Assembly (NCBI GenBank): GCA_012295275.1
Contig: CM022679.1
Span: forward strand, 26,782,850 to 26,846,849
Source of the DNA: Chrysomallon squamiferum
Taxonomy: Eukaryota; Mollusca; Gastropoda; Neomphalida; Peltospiridae
Direction: 5' to 3'
Length of the DNA stretch: 64,000 nt
Position numbers and translations under genes: made by a program
The notes under the pieces: generated by a model
What the model saw: only the letters and a program-made list of their open reading frames with translations
Database searches by the model: none
Told to the model about the DNA's origin: nothing
Shown here: positions 37,201 through 47,221 of the stretch, piece after piece
Layout of the letters: every line of letters starts with the position of its first letter
Numbering within the stretch: position 1 is the first letter of the stretch

Positions 37201-40200
37201 AAAACAATTGATGTTTTGTTTATATGTTTATTTTAATATGCATCACTTATAAGTAGTTTTTTTTGGTTCAGTTTTACCACAATTTGAGATCTTGTGAAAT
37301 CGATTCTGGGATAAAAAAGTAAAAAAGCGAAATATATATAAACATTGTGATCAGTAAATCATGATTGATAATTGTGGATAAAAACAGTTGTTAGTGATGT
37401 AAATAGTGTACTAAAACAAATACATGGATTTCTGGTGCAGAGTTATTAATAATATCAACTATACTTCATAAAGAAAATAATTCTTAAAATTGTACAATGT
37501 ATCAATATGAAGTCATTTTCATTTAAGATAAACTTCGATGCAGTGAAGATCTAATCCAGATCATTATAATTATTATAGCAAGTCAAAATGCAGAAGCAGC
37601 TCAACACGTGCCTCAGCAGACGTTGGATTATTCGCTGCCATCGTCAGAGGCTGATGATTCAAATTACCAATATAGCCAAAAGACAGTAGCTGTAGGTTAC
37701 GATGGCCAACCTGACCACACCACAACCAAGAAGATGAGAATAACAGAAATGAAGGAATATTTTGATGAGAGTAATAAGTTAGGAGCCGGTGGAAATGGAA
37801 CAGTTTATAAAGGTTCTGATATTTATTGCATATTAAAATTTCATCCACATGTAGAAAATGTATCCAGTTGCTTAAGAAGTTGCAAAATATGTTTCATGAA
37901 GTCTGCCACTTTTATCTACCATAAGTAAAATTTAAATGTTGCCTACATGTTTAATTTTCTTTCTTTTCTTATACTTTGTTATTAACCAAAAATTATTCCA
38001 AAATATATATATCAGAATAACTTGGAAATATACAAAACGAATTCAATCCTTTTATTGGTAGGATCCTGGATTCATATTAACTGAAACATTTCATTACTTG
38101 AATATACATGGTGCATAATTCACATTTTCTGTTATTTATTACAGGATGTAAGCAGTATAATGACTGTGACGTGATTGTCAACGTTTTGCATAATCATAAT
38201 GGTCAAGAAAAGATGCTGGAATCTTTCAAAATGGTAAAATTACCGCACATTTTTATCTTTTTATTATTATTGTTATTATAATTTTTTATTTGTCAGTGTT
38301 ATCAGAAAGCAAAACAGTTATTTCCACTATAAGAAATCTTTTTTCTTTATTTTTTATTGTTTTAGTATGATGCATACACACGTACAAAGCACATAGCAAA
38401 GTCTTTGCTGCTGCTATTGTGACGCTTGAATGCATATAGTTCAAGAGATAACCGTAGAAGATGGATCCTGTTACCCATTACAAATCAGCTTTGCATAGCT
38501 CCCCATGTTCCATGACATTGTAACTAAATATTTGTGTTGCAGCAAGAGAAAACCACGCTAAATGCAAATTTACAAATTTATTATTTATTTACTTTTCTGA
38601 TTATAAAACTAGAAAAATAATGTCACAAAACAACTGTCGGTGAATGCCCTCATAATGTACGTCAAAGTGTTACGTCTGCATGCAAATTTTGCCAGTTCAT
38701 ACAGTGTTGTTTGGGTGTATGGCTGCACAAGGTTCTTGACGTGCCTCAGAAAAATATTTGAATATGAGATATGTCTATTTTTTTCAGGAGATGATCTCAT
38801 CTAGAAAAAAGCATCCTTTTTTGCTGCCATTGTTAGCTTATTGTGATGAGAAGCAAGGGATAAACAGGTAATTACAAAGGAAAAACTCGAATAAAACTGG
38901 GATCAGGCCATTCAATTGGAACTGAGAGTTATTGACTTGTATACTAGTTTATCACTGTACTACCACTTGGCTCACAATTGAAACAGAAGCATAACAATAA
39001 AATAAAAAGGACTTTTTTATTTTTTATTTATTTTTTATTTTTATATAAAATCGAAATGTTCACTATAATTAATGGAATATATATGGCAAATGTTCAAATC
39101 AAACACCCATTCTTACTTAGTTATGTCGAATATAGTCATTTGCCTTGTTATCACATGGGATTGGAAATGAATACTGACTGCTGAGCCTAGAAAAAAAAGT
39201 TTGGTGTGTATGTGTGTGCATGTCTCTTTGATTGTTAACATGAGTTTGATAATTATCTACAGAAGAGATTCCAGTCATGATTTTATTCAAGCGAAGGTTT
39301 AACAGATGGAACCCATCCACTCCCAAAAATGACACTTGGTCTGCATGAAGAAAATATTTATCTTTAATTTTAAAATATTTCTTTCATTTTTATAAAGTTT
39401 TATTTTTGATATGTAGAATAAAAAATTAAAATGCTAAATAATCCATTTTTATTTGTTTAAACAGCTAGTACACATTCTAAAAAGACTGTTTGCCATGGTT
39501 CTTTCTATGGATTAAGGTCAAAGAAACAATTCTATGTTTTCAGGCAGTGCATTTTAATGTATCCATATATGAAGAATAAAGATCTTGATACCCGTTTAAA
39601 AGAGGTGTGGGAAGGAAAAGCTACATTATTGTTGGAGGATCGTGTTCGCATTATGTACCAGGTGTCTGCTGGGTTAAAGTTCTTGCACCAAAAAGATGGA
39701 AATAATGGGTACGCAATTAACATGATTAAGATAAACAAAGAAAACAACTACATTAATTAATATTTCTTCAATTTAGTTAAATCATCTTGCTCTGAGTGTT
39801 TGTGCAGATAGGTAGATAGATAAATAGATAGATGGGCAGGCCTATCTGTGTGTAAACAATCTGTACATGAATATTGCAGGATGGATGATTTTAGAGTTTG
39901 TATCTAAAACTACTATTTGTTCCTTGTTAGATAAAAATATACTAATTTATGTAATATGAAATATGGTTAAGTCAGAACTCATCTTGTATGTCACAAATAA
40001 TCTGTCTGTTGCTTTAGCTGTTGAATTTTAACATGAATATTTCCATGACATTTGTTTTCCCTCTCCCATAGAATAGAGATCATACACAGAGATGTGAAAG
40101 CTTCAAATATTTTGCTTGATGACATGCTGAATGCTCGACTCAGTGATCCAAGAATAGCAAGAGAGCTTGGTGGTCAGACACATGTGACAATCACAAGTTC

Positions 40201-40286
40201 GTTGGGCACTCCAGGATATGTTGATCCTGATGTTACAAGTTCAGGAGAGTTTAGACCAATAAACGATGTGTTTGGTCTTGGAGTGG
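34230..40286 (+). CDS. Gene B (3' cut by assembly gap): tandem-DED-like IRAK/Pelle-type (pseudo)kinase
   Basis: Exons are 34230-34254, 34455-34988, 35546-35767 and/or 37579-37812 (optional 36402-36587), 38145-38233, 38788-38867, 39544-39708 and 40072-40286, all joining in phase. The protein starts MASAADFS, then has about 178 residues with two DED-like helical bundles, a Gln/Pro/Ser-rich linker, the glycine loop GAGGNGTVYKG, and a kinase domain through helix F. The beta-3 lysine is Asn (VIVNVL) and DFG is DPR, while HRDVKASN remains, so this copy is probably a pseudokinase. By comparison with gene A, the rest of the C-lobe and a Cys-rich/C14 tail are expected next but fall in or beyond the gap at 41934. 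An adaptor or death-signalling role is inferred. Confidence 0.75.
34455..34988 (+). CDS. Gene B exon: tandem DED-like domain
   Basis: A 534-nt exon, acceptor TTTTCAAG, donor GTAATC, phase 1 at both ends. The first bundle includes LESEELEKLKFIFRDAL, then TAQDLFDILCKRKIIS and NMASLVKALELI, the h-x-LKFL and LF-x-L-x-x-x-x-x-I-S pattern of DEDs as in FADD, caspase-8 and PEA-15. The second bundle (EEDVEKLAFCY, WELLILLSKKGDL) is more diverged. The RxDL charge motif of classical DEDs reads SEDA here. This is the only intact DED exon in the window. Confidence 0.75.
35546..35767 (+). CDS. Gene B exon: linker and glycine loop, version 1
   Basis: 222 nt, acceptor TAGCAG, phase 1 at both ends. A polar linker leads to KKMRITEMKEYFEESN and the loop LGAGGNGTVYK, typical of RLK/Pelle/IRAK kinases. 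The donor is the weak AAAG|GTTCCG, but the position is conserved in the other copies. A second complete version is at 37579-37812. Confidence 0.7.
36402..36587 (+). CDS. Gene B optional exon: linker without glycine loop, CxxC tail
   Basis: 186 nt, acceptor TTAGCAG, donor GTTAGT, phase 1 at both ends, fully open. The 5' half matches the linker exons. Instead of the glycine loop it ends VCKSCSKCRQHLPD, a C-x2-C-x2-C-x2-H-type cluster. It may be an alternative cassette or a decaying copy that is still open by chance. Confidence 0.45.
37043..37130 (+). pseudogene. Remnant linker exon
   Basis: Retains the 3' part of a linker exon of the 36402-36587 type (ending RQHFSD before GTTAGT), but its 5' part and acceptor are lost. 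It is the third unit of the local exon array. Confidence 0.6.
37579..37812 (+). CDS. Gene B exon: linker and glycine loop, version 2
   Basis: 234 nt, phase 1 at both ends. The usual acceptor TAGCAG|GT has become TAGCAAGT, so the nearest AG (37577-37578) gives an exon longer by one codon but still in frame. It ends ITEMKEYFDESNKLGAGGNGTVYK, almost the same as version 1. It is nearest to the beta-3 exon at 38145. Confidence 0.7.
38145..38233 (+). CDS. Gene B exon: kinase beta-2/beta-3 with Lys replaced
   Basis: 89 nt, acceptor TTACAG, donor GTAAAA. It reads CKQYNDCDVIVNVLHNH; the gene D version reads DVVVKIL. The position of the ATP-binding lysine is Asn here. The frame joins the exons on both sides. 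Confidence 0.8.
38788..38867 (+). CDS. Gene B exon: helix C to beta-4/5
   Basis: 80 nt, acceptor TTTTCAG, donor GTAATT. EMISSRKKHPFLLPLLAYC is identical at protein level to the gene A and D versions, with differences only at the 3' end (DEKQGIN). Confidence 0.85.
39544..39708 (+). CDS. Gene B exon: hinge and helix E
   Basis: 165 nt, acceptor TTTTCAG, donor GTACGC. Encodes ILMYPYM at the hinge and RIMYQVSAGLKFLHQ as helix E, paralogous to 1530-1694. Confidence 0.8.
40072..40286 (+). CDS. Gene B exon: catalytic loop and activation segment
   Basis: 215 nt, acceptor CCATAG, donor GTGAGT. HRDVKASN is intact and DFG is replaced by DPR. The activation segment ends GTPGYVDPDV. Very similar to 2045-2259. 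Confidence 0.85.
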
Positions 40287-40464
40287 GTGAGTAACTTGAA
40301 AAATTATTAATCAACACACACACACACACACACACAAACATTTCATCACGGAGGCATGCTTGAACACAAATTTACATACATTCAAACACATACATACACA
40401 TTCCTTTACAACAGGGGCATTCCTGAATACAAATGTGTGTGTGTGTTTGTGTGTGTGTGTATAT

Positions 40465-40500
40465 ACATACATACATACATACATACATACATACATACAT
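40465..40500. repeat. (ATAC)n microsatellite
   Basis: Nine tetranucleotide units next to GT/CA runs. Confidence 0.9.
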
Positions 40501-41041
40501 AAACACATACACACACACACACACCATACACACATGTATACGTACGTGGTCAAAGATATTCGTTCAAGCCTGTATGCTGTAGCATTAACATTTTATCGTG
40601 TGTTGTTTAGAAACCAACACACGCCACTGATTTATACAAAAACATTCACACTAGTCTACTCACATTACAATGATAATGTATATATGTATGTATATATCTC
40701 GCTCAGAAATAATGTTATTTTTAATTTCTTTTGATATTTTTGTATTTTTTCACAATCAGTATTGAGTTCTTTGACTGTTCTAATTGTTGAAGTACATAAC
40801 ATGTAATGGTAAATCATTGTTTTCAGTTACTGTGATCATAAAACAATTGTCGTGACTTTGTATTTATGGCTTTGATGTTATTTTAAATTGGTGAGGAAAG
40901 CTTTCATCCCTGGAAGCTAATATTTCATTACAATATAGCCAAGTCTTAAGAAACATACACAGCAACACAGACATTAATAGTCTCTTGTTACTTTTCAAGC
41001 TAACTTGAAAAGCAGATTTTAAGACAAATCAACATATCTAA

Positions 41042-41046
<5 letters not shown>

Positions 41047-41090
<44 letters not shown>
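41047..41090. repeat. (GT)n microsatellite
   Basis: 22 pure GT units within the gene B intron. Confidence 0.95.
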
Positions 41091-41091
<1 letters not shown>

Positions 41092-41933
41092 TGTTTATCT
41101 ATGCATGAATGTTTGTATGTATATCAGTTATGATGACTTGTCTTAAATTATGTTTTTTGAATATGTTTATATGACCTATATGCAATAACTTTAATAACAA
41201 TTTTCACCATTTCTGTGAGCAACATTGGTTGGATATAAAATAGGACATGGAGTACAAATTAAATGAAAATACAAAAACATAATACTTGAGAGTTTTTTTG
41301 GGTATTCTAAATTATAAAAATGTGTAGCAGTTTAGTCCTCTATAATTCAAGTCACTGAACAAATTGTATTGATTTTACTTTCCTGAATGTGTACTGACTT
41401 ATTTTAGTTTGTGTTTTGTGGAACAAAAGTAGCTCTGTTTTTCAGGAGTTTTTTGTTTAGATTTTAGAGATGTATACCAGTATTTCAAGTCTCTCATTTA
41501 TATTCTTGTTTTTTTTTATGTTGTTGTTGTTTTGTTCAGTGTTTTTCTTTTTCTGTTGATAGTGATACTATAACAAGAACTTATTTAACCATATTGAGTA
41601 AATGTGCTGTATTTCATCTGTTCATTATGTTTTCAAAATTTTTTTATTTTCTTTTATTTTAATTTTTTTATTTTTTTATTTTTTGAAGTTTGTTAACTGT
41701 TTTGTGGAATTGTTTATTTATTTGTCAAGTGAATTCACTGTTTTATGAAATTATTTGTTATTTGGAGAATGTTCACTGTGTTGTGAAATTGTTAACAATT
41801 TAATGATGTATGTCCACATTTGCTATTTAAGTTACTGAGTGGAAACTTTTAAATATTGTTATGTTATTAATATCTGTGTAATAAATTACTACAATTATTT
41901 GTTCTTTTTCTGGCATGTTGAATTTTTTCACAA

Positions 41934-42133
41934 NNNNNNNNNNNNNNNNNNNNNNNNNNNNNNNNNNNNNNNNNNNNNNNNNNNNNNNNNNNNNNNNNNN
42001 NNNNNNNNNNNNNNNNNNNNNNNNNNNNNNNNNNNNNNNNNNNNNNNNNNNNNNNNNNNNNNNNNNNNNNNNNNNNNNNNNNNNNNNNNNNNNNNNNNNN
42101 NNNNNNNNNNNNNNNNNNNNNNNNNNNNNNNNN
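41934..42133. other. Assembly gap, 200 N
   Basis: Exactly 200 unknown bases, probably a placeholder of arbitrary length. The flanks come from different parts of the repeat unit (gene B intron on the left, gene-upstream module on the right), so the missing stretch should include the 3' half of gene B. Confidence 0.95.
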
Positions 42134-42382
42134 ATCTTGAAAATGAAAGACAATGAAAATCAGTTCTGAGAAGAAATAAGTGATTTATGATAATAATTAC
42201 TTTAAAAAAAAAAATTCATTAATGATTTTGTTTTGTCACCACTATTCTCTAAGTTGTGAAAAAAAATAAAATTCAAATTTCATTATTACTTTTGTCTCTT
42301 GATGTCACTGTCCAGAAATTAAAAGTGTTGAACACAAGTTTTGATGAGTATTTAATTTTGTTTCATTTTTTTTGATTTATTG

Positions 42383-42427
<45 letters not shown>

Positions 42428-43140
42428 TCTTATTAAGTATTACAATTTTTATGTTTTTGGGGGGTTAGTACATAATGGTGAAACTTCTAATATATTTTCA
42501 GAATATTTTCTTATTGTTCCCAGCACTATCACAGTTTTCATCATTTGCGTGTACCTAAACTGATTTGTCTTAAATGTTTCCCACATAACTAATGTAAGTA
42601 CAGGATTTGAAATTAACAGGCACAATTAGGTAATGAATGTTTCTTTGCACTGGAAATGCACCTGTATTAATTACTATCTTTGAGCTCATAAATAGTTCTT
42701 CTTTACGTTTACCCAAAAATTAATAAGAAGAATTTTAGCTTTAAATGCTAAACTAGTAACAAATTACATAAAAACAAGATGATTTATTTGTCTGTTCAAT
42801 TTTATTTAAATAAGACCCAATATTAAAACTACACGAAATACATTATAATCACAACTGTCAATATTCTTTATGTCTGCTTTGAACAGCTAATGATGAAAAT
42901 ACTGAACAGTCACATATAATTATCTAAACGTAAATGTAATCAATAGCGGATGTACATAAAGTTGTTTTTCTGACAAAATTTTAATAAAATTGAAACTGTC
43001 ACTCATTAGTAATCCAAAATCATTTCCTGATCATAATGTGTGATTATTGTTTTTTTTAATTTATTTTAGTTTGAAAAATCATGTGTAAAGAAAGATATGC
43101 TGTGCTACTTAAAGTTGTTACATTTATAAAGTAAACATTA
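42134..43140. repeat. Truncated upstream module right of the gap
   Basis: Matches parts of 31840-33840 and 59350-60760 (GAGAAGAAATAAGT block, start-exon-upstream blocks) with large deletions. It ends before any start exon. Contains an ATT tract at 42383-42426. Confidence 0.6.
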
Positions 43141-43172
43141 TATATACTAACTTTCAGAATCTCTATTTGTGA

Positions 43173-43223
<51 letters not shown>

Positions 43224-43556
43224 CAAGTTTTTGTACATTTTCCTTACAAGTAGACAAATAAAATGTTGAAATAATTTTTTTTTTATTTATATATTTTTTT
43301 CACTATGTTGGATTAGAATATGGTCTAGCTTATGATTTATTACCTATCATATCTGAGGTAAATAATAATCTAGTACAATACAAATAAAATCCTTCTATCA
43401 CCATAGAACCTCATTCTTTTTTATCATTCAAGATAAATCAAGTTACAACTGACCTTAATCAGATATATTTTTTAAAAAACAACTTTATTTACCAAAAGTA
43501 ATGGTGTACTACGATTTGTTAAGATCTATAAAGTTTAAATCCTGTTTGTATCAGTA

Positions 43557-43591
<35 letters not shown>

Positions 43592-44130
43592 TATTATTAT
43601 TAAGATATATGAATCCAATTTGTATCACTTTTTTTGTTTGTTTTTTTATCTTTAATCTGTGACCCACAGTTGTTGTTTTTTAAAACTATCTCAGTTTATA
43701 TGTCAACTATCTCAACATGCCAGTGCCTGCAGTTATTAGCAGTTATATATGAATAGTTGAATATGAATCTTGAACGTTTGAAACTGTCTTGCATTCAAAA
43801 TGGTATCTTGGAAATTTAACTTGAACAAATCTTGTAAACAGTCTCTGTTATCAAGTTGACTGTCATTGGGACTGCAGAAATAAATAAAAATACTGGGTTT
43901 AAAGATATGTACAAACAATATGTGTCCTGACTGTTTTCCAAGCTAAAGACAATGTTGGACGACGATGCGTAATCAATCCACAAATAATGATGTGCCTAGC
44001 AGCTGTAGTTAATGTTGTTTAGCTCCCTGGCATACAGCTGCTGCAATCCATCTCTAACTCTTGCAATTCACATGAAAGAGATTGTGCGGAACACAGTGAA
44101 ATCAAAATAATGTAATAATTATAAGCAAAC
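43141..44130. repeat. Third copy of the gene-A-downstream spacer
   Basis: From about 43240, after an AT microsatellite (43177-43222), the sequence closely follows 12990-14130. It marks the 3' flank expected after a gene copy, consistent with gene B having ended in the gap region. Confidence 0.65.
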
Positions 44131-45569
44131 ACATGTAATACTGACCCTTATTGGCCACTTATTTCTCATCATTTTGTGCTGTCGCAGCTAATAGAAGACA
44201 GCACACACACACAAAGACACACACACTCACACACTGAAAGTATATATATTATGCTGACTACTGGCGAAAAATAACAGGTTATAAGTTTATAATTTTATTT
44301 TAATTAATTCATTGTGTTTATTTTAAAGTATGTTAATATTTATTTAGCTATTTCTATTATCAGGTGGTACATTAATGCATATTTTATAACTTTGTTTTAC
44401 TATTCCAAGTATTAGAATCATTTTTTTTCCTCTTTTTTCTTAATACTGCATCTTAGATACTTTGATATTTAGGCCTGTAATTATTTTAATATAGCATTTT
44501 TTATGGTGAAATAAAGTAATTATATAAGAAAATATATTTGTCTTTATATAAAATGGTTGATGGTATTTACTATATCTTAAGTGTGTCCATACCCCACGAA
44601 GAATGACTGAATAAAAAGCAGTCGCAAATGGTTCATTGTTAGTATCATATACTGCATCGAAACAATTATAAACAATAATTTAGATGTTTTGATTAAGTAT
44701 TCGCTAAGAATCTGATGCCTCTAAAATTATCACTATCTATCAGAATCTGTCGTAAAAGGATTATTTTAAAATCAGTAATATAATTTTTATTTCTTCTCTT
44801 TTCCATTTTATTCTTTATTATTATTATTATTATTTATTTTTATTTTTTTTATTTTTTTTTTTTGTTGTTGTTGTTGTTGTTGTTAAATACAGAGAAAAAG
44901 AAAAAATCCAGTAGACTGGTTTCTCATAGTTATTTAATTTTTATCAGTGTAACTAGTTAATATATCTAGTAGTTGTGTCCCCTGTTAACTATCAAGATAC
45001 AGTCATTTTATTGGCACGGAAGAGAAGTTTTAGTAAGTCATAGTTCCTTGTTTTAGTTAACAAATATTTATACGACCGGTTGACGGACCTATAATTTAAT
45101 TTAATTTTTGCAATTTTCTGTTGTAAAACTTGTATCAAACATAATGAATGTATCACTATCAACTATCAAGGCAATCAAACTATCAATGAATCATTCATTG
45201 ATAATTTGATTCAAATACGAAATAACACGTGGTCAGTTTGCTGTTTACATGTAAATGCCACTTCTAATGCATTGAAAATGGAAATAAATATAAAAAAGAA
45301 TTTAATGTATTATAATCATAATAATGGTTTCAAGTATTGTTTTACAACAACTTGCTGAGTATTGTCCGCTATGGAGTGTAATGTGGTTTGACGCACAAGA
45401 CACAAAATAAAACATGCAAAAAAAGGTTTCGACGTTTCCAGCAATTTCTACTCAGTAACTGACATCTATGTATATGAGGCACTGAATATAATTATGTATG
45501 ACATATTTCCCCAAATTACTTTAAATAATCCATGTAGAATTGATTTCATTATGAAAGAATAGATGTTTA

Positions 45570-45701
45570 AAAGTTCGTAAACACTGATCGGCGTTCGACG
45601 TTGCCATCTTAGATTTCTATCGGAAGTTTCCGTGAGCGCTCGGAAACTGTCTGATTGGGTTCAACTATTTTCTGAACTGTTTATGATTTACACTGACAAA
45701 G
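45570..45701 (+). promoter_or_regulatory. Candidate promoter and non-coding exon, copy 2
   Basis: Conserved counterpart of 16355-16493, with the CpG cluster, the YY1-like and ETS-like sites and the donor GTAAGG at 45702. A 17-base block present in copy 1 before the ATTCAACTATTTTCTGAA sequence is missing here. Confidence 0.4.
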
Positions 45702-46304
45702 GTAAGGATGGTTGTTCATATTACCAAACCATGATGTTCTACGCCTTTCCTAACTTCTTTTTCAACTTGATCAAACTTTTTAAACTGGATTATTTTTGTG
45801 CAAATTGCCTGCATAATAAACCAAAATTACGATTTGTTATAAGATTAATCAATTTAATGTATTAACTTTTGTAGCTGGCAATGTTCCCTGTGTCAGAACC
45901 CAACAGAAATGAACGTTGAGGTGTAGTTTGTACCCATTAAAATGGCGAAATTCTGGAGGACTTTTTTCCAGTGAAATAATTTGTGTCATTACACGTTATC
46001 GTTCCTGTTGGTCCATGCTACTAATTGACCCTTTTTAAGTTTTTTGATTTTCATTTTCTTGAAGGGCATTAAATTTCGAGTTGTTTTTTTTTTCGTTGGT
46101 ATTTTTATATATTTTCTAAACAGTAAATATCAGGATACATAAAATTATTCAGCTTCATCTTCATTTTCATTTCTTGACACATGAATTGTGATATTGATAA
46201 ACAACAGAGAATCAACAGACAAATTTAGCATTTCAAAATGATCGTAACCACTAAACCAGGTATGAGCAGATAGTCACATTTTGCACCAATTGGCTGTTCC
46301 ACTG

Positions 46305-46939
46305 GGTTAATGGCACAGGAAAAAAATGGCACCTTATTTATTTTTTCTGCATAGTTGCTTTGATAAAAAAATACTTTTGAAAATACAGTTTATTCATGCA
46401 ATATTGCTACATACATGTACATTAATATGTAGCATCACTCAGCCACTTGGTTTTGCTTAATAAAATATAGTATTATATCAGAGTTTAATATTACACATAT
46501 ACATATACAGGTACATATACACACACATTAATACATATGCACATACATACATACATGCATATATATATATATATATTTACACACACACTATACACACATT
46601 CCTACATATGCATACATACATATATGTATACTTACACGCATATACAGATGCTCTAGTACGTTCGAACATACCAATACAGATGTATGTAATTTAAATACAC
46701 ATAGCACAGTTAAATATCCTCCAGAATGATATCATTCAGTCAATTCAAATGTGTGTGTTTGTATATATACACACAGACACATACACACATTTCTTATGCT
46801 ATGTTTGAACTCGCATAATATCATTCTGGAGGATATTTTAACTATGGTCTGCATATTTACATTAGGTACATCTGTATGAATGTTTATATATGAACGTACA
46901 TCTATGTACACATGCAAGCATATATATGTGTGTGCGTGC

Positions 46940-46970
<31 letters not shown>

Positions 46971-47221
46971 CATGTGTGGGATATATGTGTAATATTAAAT
47001 TCTGATATAATATTGTACTTTGTTAAGCAAAACCAAGTGACTGAGTGATGCTATATATTAAAATACATGTATGTAACAACATTGCATGAATAAACTGTAT
47101 TTTCCAAAGTACTTTTAAGATTTTTTTTTAAAGCAACTATACAGAAAAAATAAATAAGGTGCCATTTTTTCTAAATGTGTACAGAGCCATTTCTTCCAGG
47201 TGCCGTTTTTTTCCTATAACC
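46305..47221. mobile_element. Long-TIR fold-back element, complete copy
   Basis: About 917 bp. The terminal parts (GGTTA...AGGAAAAAAATGGCACC and GGTGCCGTTTTTTTCCTATAACC) are inverted repeats, and the arms continue inward for about 190 bp with the block GCATCACTCAGCCACTTGG inverted on the right. An inner hairpin at about 46705-46860 contains TCCTCCAGAATGATATCATT in inverted orientation, with AT/GT microsatellites between. Homologous places at 30025-30050 and 57060-57090 lack the element. It encodes no transposase. Confidence 0.7.
46927..46962. repeat. (GT)n microsatellite
   Basis: GT run interrupted by GC steps inside the fold-back element. Confidence 0.85.

Larger units (their letters stand above)
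35200..37812 (+). repeat. Tandem array of linker exon plus intron (four units)
   Basis: Each unit has a homologous intron tail (GATTTCTGGTGCA, then TTAATAATATCAAC, then AAGATAAACAT) followed by a linker exon. Exon starts are 35546, 36402, about 37043 and 37579, so spacing is about 860, 640 and 540 nt. Confidence 0.8.
40287..41933 (+). other. Intron of gene B up to the gap
   Basis: Homologous to intron 2260-3993 of gene A. Contains CA/GT and ATAC microsatellites (40316-40335, 40465-40500 and 41047-41090). At about 41890, where gene A has the acceptor of its next exon, the sequence instead jumps back to intron-like sequence and then enters the gap. Confidence 0.65.

Noticed and set aside
35200-37812. 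Direct-repeat array resembling a CRISPR or satellite
   Set aside because: Units are 540-860 bp with exons in constant phase; this is tandem exon duplication in a eukaryotic gene.
41827-42169. Open frames spanning the gap
   Set aside because: They are mostly unknown residues from the 200 N.
45632-45865. 77-codon open frame across the CpG-rich block
   Set aside because: Not open in the paralogous block at 16400-16620; the region looks like a promoter and non-coding exon.
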